Assembly: GCF_019925205.1 (NCBI RefSeq)
Contig: NC_083560.1
Location: 100,096,083-100,160,082 of the forward strand
Direction: 5' to 3'
DNA: 64,000 bases
Origin: Metopolophium dirhodum
Taxonomy: Eukaryota > Arthropoda > Insecta > Hemiptera > Aphididae
Made by a program: the position numbers and the translations under genes. How positions within the stretch are numbered: position 1 is the stretch's first letter; each line of letters opens with the position of its first letter. The notes beneath the pieces were generated by a model, which had not been told where the DNA came from, made no database searches, and saw only the letters and a program-made list of their open reading frames with translations. Below, in pieces: positions 1 through 11,738 of the stretch.

Positions 1-69
1 ACCAAAAATTTTGAAGTTCAAAAATAAGGACCACCCTAATATGTATCCTTAGCATGTTTACCTCCAGAG

Positions 70-1028
70 TTGTCTTCGTCTTTAGATCAAATATATTTGG
101 TATCACTTTTTAAAACCAATGACAAAAGAGATTTTGGAAATAGTGTTATTTTTAAAGACTTAATTTCTGAATTAAATTATTTAGAAAATACTGGTATTTT
201 TGTTACAGTCAATAACAAGGTTCATCATATATTCTCTATATCTCTTTGGGTTTGATTATAGGAGATAATTTGGGCCTACATTCTATATTAGGGTTTACTG
301 AAAGTTTTGTTTCCAGATATCCATGCAGGTTTTGTAAAACAATTAAAAATGAATGCCACGTACAAACAACAGAGGTAGATAGGAATGTTAGAAACTATAT
401 AAATTATGCTGATGTTCTTGAAATAAATGAAGTATTATTAACTGGAGTAAAAGAATCATGTGTTTGGAATGAAATAAGTTCTTTTCATGTGACACAGAAT
501 TATTGTGTGGACATAATGCACGACATGCTAGAGGGAGTATGTAATTATGATATAGGTTTGATGCTAAAAATAATGATTATTGACCTAAAATATTTTACAG
601 TTGATAAACTAAATAGTAGAATAGAATTATTTGACAATGGATCCATAGATATCCGAAATCGACCAACATTAATTGCTAGTGAAACATTGAAAGGTAAAGG
701 AAGTAAACTGAAAATGTCAGCAAGTGAAGTGCTATGTTTTGTTAAAAACTTGGGACTTATTATTGGTGATTTAGTTCCTCTTAGCTCAGAAATTTGGTCA
801 ATCTACATTATACTAGATAAAATGTTAAGTATAATTTTATCAAAGTGGATTAAATTTGAAGACTCAATACTCCTTAAAGCTCTAATTACCGAACACCACA
901 CTACATACCTTAAAATATTTCGTATAAATTTAAAGCCAAAACACCATCATATGGTTCATTATCCTTTAATCATTAAAAAATCTGGCCCTTTATCATTATT
1001 TTGGGCAATGCGATTTGAAGGCAATTAA
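70..1028 (+). pseudogene. CACTA/EnSpm-like (tnp2) transposase fragment
   Basis: Two overlapping frames (70-255, then 246-1028) read as one protein with a frameshift near 240-250. The second holds DNLGLHS, RYPCRFCK, the block VDIMHDMLEGVC and, near the end, KPKHHHMVHYP. The D-x-MHD-x-L-x-GV block and the late HxLVHYP-like block recall the tnp2 family of CACTA transposases, whose insect versions are often annotated as uncharacterised proteins. Neither end is complete: the 5' part runs off the window and the 3' part stops at 1026-1028. CACTA ends were not seen, so the family call rests on motifs only. It could instead be another uncharacterised transposon-derived family. Confidence 0.55.
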
Positions 1029-1362
1029 TACAGTTTATAAGTTGAAAGTTTTAATCAATATTCTAAGTTCAATAAATTATAACTAAAACGAAAAAAACAC
1101 ATGTAACAATAAGTAAATATTTTACATATTTAATATTGTAATGTAATGATTTTTTAATATTTCAGTCCAATTTAATATTTTACATAATATGTATTTTTTT
1201 TTTTTAGTAGGTACCTACTATATAATAATTCAGTTTACATGTTACAACTTTAAAATAAACTAAACTTAATATGTATAGTGTATACATATTAATATGTATC
1301 TATCTTTGTTGATTTGAAGATATTAAGACAATAATCCAGACACGTTTTGAGTATAATTTGTA
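1029..1362. other. AT-rich spacer, no gene seen
   Basis: Short poly-A/T tracts and no recognisable coding or terminal structure. It separates the CACTA-like fragment from a 5'-truncated piggyBac. Confidence 0.5.
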
Positions 1363-1953
1363 AAAAAATGGATGGATAATAAACCTGTGTATTTGATCTC
1401 ATCCTTACACTCGCCCAATGACACTTTTCAAGTAAAAAGAAAACTCAAAGATGGAAATACTACTATGGTCCCCTGTCCAAAAGTGCTTATAGGTTACAAT
1501 AATAATATGAATAATGTTGATGTTTTTGATCAGCTAAAAGCAGCATATGGAATCAACCGAAAAGCTAAAAAATGGTGGCATAGGTTATTTTTTCATTTTC
1601 TTGATATGGCTATAGTCAATGCTTTTATACTTTTTAAAGAACTAACTAAAGAAAAGCTTTCTATGAAAGACTTTCGGAGGCGAATAGTTGATGGTTTATT
1701 AGCTCCAAATCAACTACAACCACAAAAAATAAATAAAAGTTCCTGTCGTATTTCCAAACATAAACCACATATTTCTCCTGAAGTTCGATTTCAAAGTTCT
1801 GTACATCAGCCCACCCGTGGGACGTTAAGAAGATGTGGACATTGTAGCACAAAAAAAAATCAAAAAAGAACAGAATGGCTGTGTGTAACCTGCAATATAC
1901 CACTATGTTTAGGGAAAAATAGGAACTGTTTTGCGCTATTTCACCAAAAATAA
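1363..1953 (+). pseudogene. piggyBac transposase, C-terminal part
   Basis: Cut-and-paste DNA transposase fragment. The reading frame opens after a stop at 1354-1356 and begins KKWMDNKPVYLIS, the late catalytic-core region of piggyBac (DDE_Tnp_1_7). It continues through NNVDVFDQLKAAYG and KKWWHRLFFHFLD, and ends in a cysteine-rich zinc-binding tail (CGHC, CVTC, PLC, CFALFH). About two thirds of a usual piggyBac protein, including the first catalytic aspartates, is missing at the 5' side. The frame is open to its natural stop, so this is a 5'-truncated copy rather than a point-mutated one. Confidence 0.85.
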
Positions 1954-2452
1954 ATTAGTTTTATTCAATTTATTTTGTTTTTATATATTTTTATAACAAG
2001 TTGTTTTTATTTTATTTAGTAGACGATATTTTCATTTATATTTTGACGAGAAGTCAAATGATTTTAAGTTTCATTTAATATGTTAAATTTTAATTTTGTG
2101 TTGTTTTTATTGAAAAAGGTTATCATAACTATTCTATTTACATGATAATAATAAAAAGGTTTATCAATCAATATTAATAGTGTTGATTTATGTTATAATA
2201 TTTAAAAATAAAGAAAATAAATCTATAATAATGTACTTAAATACGTATCATAAAAAAAATTATGTTATACCTAATACAAAAGGTGTTACATGCATGGTGG
2301 TAAGTATGGTATACCACCTTTTTTTTTAATGAAAAATTTAAAAAACTATTTTTTTTCTATTTTTTTTATAATATGGTATTGTAAAATAATAGGAAACAGT
2401 CACTTAAAGTCGAGAAATCAGAAATAAAAAATTCTGTGCTTCAAAGGGTTAA
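1363..2452 (+). mobile_element. 5'-truncated piggyBac element with 3' terminus
   Basis: Downstream of the transposase remnant an AT-rich untranslated stretch ends in TTCAAAGGG followed by TTAA (2449-2452). piggyBac elements end in GGG next to a duplicated TTAA, so 2448 is the likely right end. The left terminus and its TTAA copy are not identifiable. The end assignment is inference from the GGG-TTAA junction. Confidence 0.5.
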
Positions 2453-2907
2453 ATAGGCAGTTCAAACAAAAATGATGAAAAATAGTTAAAATAGCAGTAA
2501 AATTAAAAAAAACGCCAAAATTGCATTTATTGCAATATAATTTTTCTTTTTTAAATTAAGAGTTTAACGAAACATATTTCAAGCTCACTCAGCAATAAAT
2601 ACAAGCATTTACAAAAAATATGCAAATGCAACAACTTCACTGCCCTACTAATAAGCTATAGAATAGTAGTTACAATTAGACAATCACTACTCATAGACAA
2701 AAGCAAGACAGAGAAAAAAAATAATAGGTAGTATATGTTATATATTATTATACATATATGTTTAAGAAAAAAAAACATCAACTCACGAGGATCAGAATAA
2801 TGTATATTTACTGTCATCCTGTCCATTGTTTAGTAGAATGTCTTCGATGTTAAAATGCTCCTAATATTTTTATACTGAATACCTACTGATTTATCACGTA
2901 TACCTAC
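2453..2907. other. AT-rich spacer, no gene seen
   Basis: No open frame, repeat arm or terminus recognised between the piggyBac end and the LTR. Confidence 0.4.
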
Positions 2908-3436
2908 TGTAGTGAACCGACGTTTTGAAGGTGAAATTGTTGTTTCCAAAGGCCAGACGGGATCAACAATCTAGATCGTTGATGTTGCCGCATAAGCACA
3001 ATACCACAACACATCACGCCATTCCTATGACGTCAATCACCCTTTCCTTAATCCCGGCATGTACCATATAAATAGGGGCCCTGTTTCACAGAGCTCCTCA
3101 GAAGTAGTTATCCCAACTTACAGTACTTGTGTGGGTCGCGGACTAGTAACAGCAGCATCGCCGTTCACAGCAAGTACATTCCCAGTTAATATAATTATAA
3201 CACTCTCCAGCAGAATTCTATATTCTGTCGACAAACTTTAAAAATCTCGTAATTATAATTTATACTACAATTGTGTTAATTAACAGCAATATTATATTTA
3301 TCTAAAAACGTGTACAATCATTATTTTAATACAACCAACGATGAAATCCTCCGATCCAGCACAGCGACGTGTACGTGCCTTCGTCGTAAAAGAAGCGTTG
3401 CAGTAACCAGTCGAGTGACAGCGACAGGGTACTACA
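2908..3436 (+). repeat. LTR of a retrotransposon
   Basis: Begins TGTAGT and ends ACTACA, a perfect 6-bp terminal inverted pair bounding 529 bp. It contains a TATA box inside TATAAATAGGGGCCCTG (about 3065-3085). A related copy lies at 25021-25500 in inverse orientation and shares the TATA segment, a GTGGGTCGCGGACTAGTA block and the terminal region. A gag-like remnant follows, so this is read as a 5' LTR. No matching 3' LTR was found nearby, so the element is truncated. Confidence 0.72.
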
Positions 3437-4090
3437 TAAAATTTGGTGTCTGGTGTGGGGTCACACTTCATCAAAGGAAAATTTTGGGTACCTCCTAAAA
3501 AGTACTTTGAGACCCACCGACGAAACCACGTTCACGACGTCAAAAGGAGGTAAGCAGAGCATTCCAATCAAAGTCAGCAGAGCATTCCAAATAAAAATCA
3601 GTTCGAGGGGGCACTCAAGTTAGTACCTTCATTCACGGGAGGATCAGAATCCGGTTTAGCTTCATTTTTGACTAAATGCAAATTTATTAAATAGGAATTT
3701 TTTTAGGAATATTCCCGATACATTAAAAACAATTATTTTAGAATCTATAATAGCTCAACTAAAGGGTAATGCATTCGAGGCCGTTATGTATAAAGAAATT
3801 ACCACTTGGGACGAATTAAAAAGGTTATTCAAAACTGTTTTCTGTGTCGTACTTACAAGTACAGCTGAGCCAAATGCGCCAAAATCCAAAAGAATCGGTT
3901 AAGGAGTTCTCTATTAGAATCGAAAAAACTACGCACGAATTAACACACGCGTTAACGGTGGTTAAGGAACAAATTCAAGCTAATATAATAGCTCAAACAG
4001 TACAAGCGCACGCACTAAGCGTATTCATAGCGGGAGTTTCACAGTCTATCACAACAATTTTTGTTATAAATATTTTATTTTTTAAAGTTA
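3437..4090 (+). pseudogene. Leader and gag remnant of an LTR retrotransposon
   Basis: Directly after the LTR comes TTTGGTGTCTGGTGTGGGG, where a primer-binding site would be expected. From about 3630 degraded frames read LVPSFTGGSES and SFLTKCKFI, then ILESIIAQLKGNAFEAV and W-x-ELKRLF. They end with QMRQNPKESVKEFSIRIEK and NIIAQTVQAHALSVFIAG (3844-4080), a layout typical of retrotransposon Gag. Several frame changes and no zinc knuckle: a dead 5' fragment, cut off near 4095 by an unrelated repeat. Confidence 0.6.
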
Positions 4091-4094
4091 ACGA

Positions 4095-4200
4095 AATACA
4101 ATCGGAGCGATGAATGTATTGATTTTACAATGATGTGTGTTTTTTTTTTGTGTCTGTCATCACGTTTTTTTTGCTAACGTTGATAAAAAATAACATAACT
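4095..4200 (+). repeat. Dispersed repeat fragment (GGAGCGATGAATG family)
   Basis: GGAGCGATGAATGTATTGAT here is repeated at about 22190. Partner segments around a TTCGxTCAGAATxATTTTT core occur at about 22430 and 45360 and, inverted, near 62380. It is a non-coding dispersed repeat whose full length and class I cannot fix. Confidence 0.5.
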
Positions 4201-4214
4201 CACTTTAAAATAGC

Positions 4215-4535
4215 AAGTGAACAAGTAGCTGAGCCAATGATAGAATTTTAAAGTCAAGGACTAAGCAAGTTAACACTGAAAATTCATCAGAACTATTATA
4301 TTTCAAAAGTTTGATTCCCGATTACAAAAAACTTAACGATCAAAGTCATCGTCGCTTTAAACAAGATGTATTATCAACTTAAAACAATTTTATTGATGAC
4401 CAAGAACAAAATAAACAAGCACAAATGATTTCATTTCAAAATGGACAGCAGTTATATTCTTTGCAAGTAGGACAAGATGGAGGGCAAAATATGAATAACT
4501 TCTACAATGCTTTTGCGTCTGATGTTGCATCATGA
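4215..4535 (+). pseudogene. MADF/BESS protein C-terminus (Harbinger accessory gene)
   Basis: A degraded frame reads FKSLIPDYKKLN followed by RRFKQDVLST, a recognisable BESS protein-interaction motif. It then ends in a Q/N-rich tail (NKQAQMISFQNGQQL) at a stop near 4533. MADF/BESS proteins are the second gene of PIF/Harbinger transposons, and a transposase first exon of that family lies on the opposite strand at 7540-7829, as in the better copies in this window. The N-terminal MADF domain is missing, replaced by the LTR/gag fragment. One in-frame stop interrupts it near 4378. Confidence 0.55.
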
Positions 4536-4766
4536 CAGATAGTAGCAGTTCATATGATGAAGTTAACAAGTACACAATTTATATAAAATAAAATAATATC
4601 ATACTATATCTATTTATCTATATACATAAAATTTAATAAAGATGTATAAATATATAATAGATAATAAATAATATATATAATAATATATATATATAATAGA
4701 TATATAAAGATACTAAATACATTCAAATATACTAAAATATTAGTCTTATCAAATCTTACCTTAGTG

Positions 4767-7539
4767 CATGGGCGCCCATGGGGGGGGGGGGGGCAAGACA
4801 GGGCACTTGCCCCCCTGGAAAAAAAATTTATGAACTTTTAGCTCAATAAACATTACCACAATATTACCTTATTACCGAGGAAATTTGTCGAAATCACTTT
4901 TAAGATATGAAATAAGTATAAAAATATACTCATTGTTATCGTATATTAACATCATAGATAGTCAGATAGGTCGTAGTCTGTAGTTCGTATAGGTAGTATC
5001 TATACGTAAAATTATTTATCGCAGATAATTTGTGGTAAATCCATAAAGATCACAATATAGGTACTACAAATATTTTATCAGACAACATTAACTGCATTTT
5101 AGTCGTCCACTTTCTGTGTGACATTATAATTAGTGCTGACTGCTGAGTGTCATTAGTGATTATTATTTTTTAAAATTTTCAATTTTTACTATGGATATTC
5201 GATCGTTTTTAAGTAAAAAAAAATCTGATGAAGATAATGCATCTGCTGTGCTTGAGCCACACACATCGAAAAATACAAGTGTTTCTGCTCAAGTAAATTA
5301 AAACCCGGAATGTTCTACGTCAATAAATACGGTACCTACATTAACTTTTAATTATACGCCAAATGATTGTGAGTCATATCCAGATTTAGGATTTTATATT
5401 AATAAATCAAATTTATCAGATGAACTTAAATATAAATTACTAACAAAACCATATGTTCCTTCTGATAATTATGATTTTAAGAATGACAGTATTGCACAAA
5501 AAAAGAATTTTAGAATAGAATGGCTTAAACAATATCGATGGTTAGTTTATTCTAGACATTTAAAAGGCGGCTTATGCAAACATTGTGTTGTTTTTCGTCC
5601 TGTCGTTAAAAGAGGATTATTAGGAGCGCTCATTGTAAGTGAATTTACCAAGTATAAAGATTTTCATTTTCACGCAAAAAAACATATGCAATCTGAATGG
5701 CATAGGGATTCGGTTTCTCAATCAACAGAATTTTTAAAAATTATGGCCAACAAAAAAAAAAGTGTTATAGATCAATTAAATATTGCTCAACACTCACAAA
5801 TTGAACAAAATAGAAAAAAAGCTAGTCCCTATTTTGTCATCAATAATATTTTGTGCGACACATGATCTAGCAATTAGAGGCAAATTGAGCTGTAGTGGAA
5901 ATTTTCATGATCTTTTAAAGTTTCGTGTTAGTTTTTCACTGTTAGCCGACGAAACTTTCGATATTGCTGGCATTGAACAACTTTCGATTGGTGTTCGTTA
6001 TGTTGATAGTTCAAAAACTATAAGAGAAGAATTTATAGGATTTAGTGCACTACAAACATTAGATGAAGTTGGTATAGCTACTTCTATTTTGACTTCTGTT
6101 GAAAAATACGGTTTGGATATGAATAAACTTGTTGGCTTGGGTTTTGACGGGTGTTCAGAAATGGCTGGAAAAGAAAATGGAGTTCAGAAAATAATTTGTG
6201 ATAAATATTCTAAAGCAAAATTTTTCCACTGTGCTTCGCATAGACTCAATCTCGTTGTAAATGATTTGAATGCAGTGACAGAAATACAAAATACTGTAGG
6301 AGTAATTAAAGAGGTTATTATTTTTTTTCGTGAAAGTGTACTTCGTCGAAAATTGGTTACAAATATACCACTTTTGTGTGATACTCGTTGGTCTGCGAAA
6401 TAAATCTATTCGCATTTTTGCTGAAAACTTTATTAATATTAAGTCAGTTTTAGAAAAACTATCTCATAATAATGACTCAGATTTTAAAGTTAACACCACT
6501 ACTCGCACAAAAGCACACCAACTATTATGTGCGACATCAACATCACAATTTATTATATCTTTAAATATTATATCCAAATACTCAGCTCAATTAGAACCAG
6601 TTACAAATAAATTGCAGGTAAAATCTATTGATTTATACTCGGTCCAAAATCATATTCAAGATTTATTAACTATATTTAATAATTATAGAAAACAATCAGA
6701 TATCGTTTTTAATGATATTTTTAATAACTCCGTATTTATGGCAGAAAAAATTGGCGCAGATATTAAAATTCCACGTATTACATCCAAACGAAAAAATAGA
6801 TCAAATTACGAAACCGATTCTGCTGAACACTATTACAGACTCTCTATTTTTATTCCGTACTTAGATTCACTAATATCATCTCTTTCACGACGATTTTCAA
6901 GTAAAAATAAAATAGCATTCTCAATAAGTCTACTGCATCCTACATATATTAAAAAGTACACCATTAATGATTTCAAAGAAAAAATTAAGCTGATTAGTGA
7001 TCATTATGAAATTGAAAATATGATAGAGGAATCTAATATTTGGTATCAGTATTGGATTGATAAAAATTTGACTGACTCCCAGTGTGATGAAATTTCGTTT
7101 GTTGATTTATTGGCTCATTGCGAATATTATCCTGCTATTTTTCAAATACTTAATATTTTTATATCACTGCCTCCGACAACGTGCACAATAGAAATATCGT
7201 TCAGTACATTAAGACGAGTAAAAACGTGGCTTCGCTCGACTACAGGAGAAGATCGTTTAAATGGGTTGTGTATGATGAGCCTTCATCGTGAAAGAGTTAA
7301 CGCAAACAAGGATAATTTCATTCAGGATGTCATTAATATGTTTGGAATAAAACGAAGAGAAATTTGCAGTTCTTATTTACTGATACCGAATAATATACTT
7401 AATTATATTATTTAATTTATATTTTTTATAATCTAATATAACATGCATGTATACATTTATATGTAAAAAATAACATTAAATCTTTATTATCTTACATACG
7501 AAAATTTTTTTATTTTGACCCTCCCTATGGGCGCCCATG
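4767..7539 (+). mobile_element. Complete hAT transposon with TIRs and 8-bp TSD
   Basis: Flanked by the direct repeat CCTTAGTG (4759-4766 and 7540-7547), the 8-bp duplication expected for hAT elements. Terminal inverted repeats read CATGGGCGCCCAT at the left, running into a poly-G tract, and the inverted ATGGGCGCCCATG at the right. One degraded transposase gene fills the interior. The insertion lies at the first-exon splice donor of an older Harbinger transposase on the other strand. All boundaries are seen directly in the sequence. Confidence 0.93.
5191..7415 (+). pseudogene. hAT transposase, TTF-zinc-finger / ZMYM1-like type
   Basis: Starts MDIRSFLSKKKS. A TTF-type zinc-finger region follows around WLKQYRWLVYSRHLKGGLC, then the catalytic core with LLADETFD (first D) and GLGFDGCSEMAGK (second D). 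The C-terminal hATC dimerisation region holds TIEISFSTLRRVK with the catalytic E. The gene is dead: a TAA stop near 5299, a frame change in the A-run near 5813-5820, and another at 6397-6399 where one extra A breaks the frame after CDTRWSA. The last frame is open to its natural stop at 7413-7415. Aphid copies are often annotated as zinc finger MYM-type protein 1-like. Confidence 0.85.
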
Positions 7540-7829
7540 CCTTAGTGTAATTATGCATGCTCTGGAGAAACACATTTCTTCTGAAATTAGTATCTTCTTT
7601 TCTAATTTCATCTCCTATTTGCTGTATGATATGATCAAAAGTTGAAATACTAACACGTGTAAAGTTTTTAAATTTTTTTTCATCAGATCGTAACTCACAT
7701 ATAAATGATACAATTACGTTGTGAGTGATACGTTTTTGGTTTAATGGGTGTACCATAACTTTTTTTTTCCTGTTCTTCTAAATTATGTAGTGTACCACAT
7801 ACAAATGCAACCTCTTCGTCAGATGACAT
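7540..7829 (-). pseudogene. PIF/Harbinger transposase, first exon remnant
   Basis: Reads MSSDEEVAFVCGTLHN, then after a frame change in the A-run at 7760-7768 LWYTHPLNQKR, and then ELRSDEKKFKNFTRVSIS and KEDTNFRR. This is the N-terminal segment of PIF/Harbinger transposases, also seen at 9108, 23401-23687 and 27636-27964. The end degenerates into another frame and meets a GTAAG donor exactly where the hAT inserted. No catalytic exon remains to its left; together with the BESS remnant at 4215-4535 it marks an old two-gene Harbinger copy. Confidence 0.65.
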
Positions 7830-9107
7830 TTTTGAAACTAAAAATAACTAAATATTGTTTGTCTAGACTTGTCTTGACTAACTGATATTCGTACATAAAA
7901 AACAAATTGTTTTAAGTTAGTTAAAACAAATATGACAAACGATGACTAACACAGTTTTGCTCTTTTGGTGTGATATTGGCCTAATCAATAGAATTTGTAT
8001 GTGTATTGAATATATTATCGGTGTGCATTTTATCGTTTAAAATATAATTGGAGTATAATTGGTGTACGCGCGATGCATTATTTTTATCGATAAACTTCTC
8101 GGAACAATTCTTATTGTTGACCTTCGGACAAAAGTGATAGGTTGCAGGTAGCTGAAAATTCGCAGTCGCCGTAAGCCCGGCACGTTCAGCACAATACGTA
8201 TTGGCGATGAACAATTATAATTGTTAATTACTCCACTAAAACGCAATATTTTTGAAAATCCTTTCTTATTGCACGGGGAAAATATGAGAAGAACCTCTAT
8301 TCCTAATTTCAAATTCGTACATTGTGTAGTTTTTGAGTTACAGCGATGAGTGAGTCAGTGGTATTTGGATTTTATATGTATAGATAATAATTATGATTAT
8401 CGCGACGGTCAGGGTCAAGTTCTGTATTTAATTACAACCGTATCGCAGACCGTCGTGTGCTCGGTATTTTTAATACGGGTGAAAAATATCTTTAACGATG
8501 ACGGATGGTCGTTAGTTCGGGAGTCTGTCGTTCGAGAGACTCAATTGTGTATACAAATTTCATATGCATGACAAGACGGAGGACGGGGTAGATTGTTTAG
8601 ATGTTATTCAGTACATTGAGACTAGACTCATTCAAAGTTTCTGTCGTCCGCATCGCGGTCGTCACGTATTTTTCTGTAAACACGAAAACCTGCAGCTTGT
8701 CGTGCCCGTGCGTCCGTATTATTTCGTTATTCGACATTGTACCGCCGCGTGTAGAAATTATATTATTTAAAAAGAAAGAAGAATTAAATTAGAATATAAA
8801 ATAATATAAATTATCTATTATTACAATTAAAAAGCTTCTACAATTATAATAATAAAAAAGGTTTTTTTGTCATTTTTGTATTAAATTTTTTTTATTAAAT
8901 TGTCAGTCTCCCTAATGAATTTACTTGCGAGCCGCCACTGGTACTAAAGCTGCGGCCCCGCTGGGAGCGATTCTACGTTTCTGCGTTTTGAGCGTTTCTG
9001 TGATTTTACACGCACGACGTTCACTAGCGATTTTACATGCGTTCCTGCATTTTTCCATCGCCAGTGTTCGTTTTATTTTTCATTTGTTTATTCGATCATA
9101 GACCAAG
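7830..9107. other. No recognisable gene; possible hAT terminus at 8933-8946
   Basis: Short open frames here show no family motif. GCGAGCCGCCACTG at 8933-8946 is, inverted, CAGTGGCGGCTCGC, the form of a hAT right end, but no partner end or TSD was found. The segment 8950-9060 is GC-richer and precedes a Harbinger first exon, so it may be that element's left end. Confidence 0.3.
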
Positions 9108-9401
9108 ATGACGTCCCGAAAAATGTTGCTGGCTGAGTGTGCTGCTTTAATACATATTAAAGTAAATTTGGTTAAGAACCGTTTATGGGTTTACGAAATA
9201 AATAAGCATAGGCATAGGCTATTTGAAGGGGAATTTCGTACGCTTTTCTGTAAATTAAAAAATCATTCAGTTAAGTTTTTTGAGTACTGTCGCATGAGTG
9301 AAACTATTTTTATACAATTTTGGAAGCTATAAGAAGCGAGATCGAAAAAGAAGACACCAACTTCTGAATACCTGTAGAAGAAAGGATATTTCTTACTTTG
9401 A
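9108..9401 (+). pseudogene. PIF/Harbinger transposase, first exon remnant
   Basis: The first frame reads MTSRKMLLAECAALIHIK, LWVYEINKHRHR and VKFFEYCRMSETIF. A one-base shift then continues as LEAIRSEIEKEDTNF, a TGA stop, and IPVEERIFLTL, ending at an AG-GTAAGT donor (9400-9405). This matches the first exon of the intact transposase at 23401-23687 in order and in the final ERL-x-x-TLR splice junction. No YLATG exon follows within 2 kb, so only the 5' exon survives. Confidence 0.65.
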
Positions 9402-11738
9402 GGTAAGTTATTTAAATTAATTGGATTAAGTGAATAATATATTGAGTTAGCATCCATCACTATATATCAAATCTATTAATTTATAAATTTAGTTTTATTT
9501 ATTATTTAAAAAAACGAATAAATACTACAACACTTCATTAAAACAATAATATATGTTTCTAAATTTAATTATAAAAATAATTGTTGTATATATTCTAAAT
9601 TATTTGTTTTTTGTGTCTCAAACTTTAATTGTTATAGTAAAAATATTGTTGAAGAGCAGTAATATAGACTTTATTTATTAACTTAAAAATAAAATAATTA
9701 TAAGTTAATTTGACTTAAAATAGGTTTCCAAAATATATTTTAAACGGTGATTAACCCGTAGTTTACCTAGTGTATAAGTATCTAAATTTTACTCCAAAGT
9801 TGTATTCATACCAACCCAACGTACAACCTACTTATTTAAATGATATTATGCAATAGTTATTGTAATAAAACAATTTAGTTTACTTTTAATTGGTGGTTGA
9901 ATGTATCCAACATTAAACCCAAATATGAATGACAGCTGATAAATTCTTGGTAAAAATGTCATGTTGATGATATTGTATGTCTAGCAGATACTTTGTGACA
10001 CAAATTATATAGGTACCTACTAGTTAAGGATAATATAAACAAATTTCAGATTATATTTTTCATTCCCGTATTTGCTTTCGCCACGAACTACAGTTCGCTA
10101 CGAATAAACTAATACGGTATTACGGCATATCAGGTTTAATTGTGTACTTTTTGTGTTTTGAAAAGTTTTTGAATTTTTTAATATTGTTCAAGTGGATTTT
10201 TAATTGACTCAATAATAAAATTTAACTACCTATAATATAAGTTACCTATGAAAAATCTTTAATAAATACCTATTAAGTGAATATTGTTTTAAATCATTGA
10301 ATACAACAAAACATTATTAAGATACTACAGAGCTTGCGCTAAAGAAATATTAGACCTGAATATACTGTTTGTTTTACAGAAGTAAAAAAATTTGATAATA
10401 AATAACACATACTATCATACATATTAAATAATATTATATTATACGTCATAATGTAAGAATATTAACAATTAAAATAACAAATTCCTTTAATCTAATTTTA
10501 AAATTATTTTATTTTATTTTTTATGACAACCTCTTTATCAGTATTATCAGCTATTTTCCACTTAGTGATGTTTGTTTGTAGCATCTGGAAAGACTCCATT
10601 AAAATAATTTTGTTGCTTAGCCTTTGTTCTTTTAATAAATCTATGTTTTTTGCTATTCATCAATTTTAGAATTGACATATTAGGATTCCAATCATACAAG
10701 GAAGTAATATTATAATGAATGTATAAGTACATATTTTCAGTTGAAACACTCATGGTGGAACGTAATGGAGACTAATAAATTACTGGCACTTATTAAACGC
10801 TCCACATCATTTGGAGTATATGGTAGGTTGGGCTACTAAATTAGGATTGGATCTTAAGAGGACGCCACACCTAAAGCGAAACGTATACAACGGCCGAGAG
10901 AACGCGCTGTTAAGTGTTTTCGCGATGCGCAGGCACGCGACGTTTAAGTCACGCCCATTACTCGTAGTCGGCGACCGGCCGACGATTTTGCTCATTCCGG
11001 AGCGACGTTTATTATTTTCTCAACGTTCGTCTGTGACGGGTCGAGTATATATAATTATATATATATATATATGTATACAATGCATACACGTATATTATGC
11101 CGCATTGCCACGGCGGCGCGCCGTAATCATGTTAATATTCGCGCGTACCTACGTGGCTTGTATTTATTGCATTATTAAATACTTACTTCATAAAAAATAT
11201 ATTCAATACAGTAAATAATATCTAATTTATAACTGTAATCTAAACTAGTATTACCAAAATATCTAAATATTAGTTTTTTAGTAGATAAATTTTAAGTCTC
11301 TAACTACTGTTATCATCTAACGTAAAATTGTAATTTAATTATCGCACTTAATACGCCAAAATGTATTTTATCTTTCATCTCTAGGTAAAGATAGCGAAAG
11401 CTAGGAGTACCTTATTGTAAAAAAAATTTTTAAAAAAAAGTGGGTAAATTAGTTGAATATATTATTTACGTTATACTGTTACCACATAGGTATATTTTTT
11501 AAAAGGTCGTACCTTTCTACCTATCTTACTTATAATAATTTCCATAAAACCAAATCTAAATATTATAGTTGAAACAAAAAACAATAGTTTATACTTTATA
11601 CTCGTATATATTATTTGAGTGCGATCCATGTAAGATCACTATTATTTTAGGTATGATTTATATTATAATGTATGCAATATACATTTCAATTTTTTAAGTT
11701 GTTTTCTTATACTTAAATAATTATATTTTCATTCAATA
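9402..11738. other. AT-rich region without recognised genes; GC-richer block at 10800-11160
   Basis: Nothing coding recognised from 9402 to 10800. Around 10800-11040 a GC-richer stretch contains AACGGCCGAGAGAACGCGC and GTCGGCGACCGGCCGACG, followed by a (TA)n run near 11050-11075 and a second GC-rich stretch at 11100-11150. Overlapping open frames on both strands show no family motif. Confidence 0.35.

Noticed and set aside
7981..8312. Overlapping minus-strand frames
   Set aside because: No motif and two frames over the same bases; no start or splice context.
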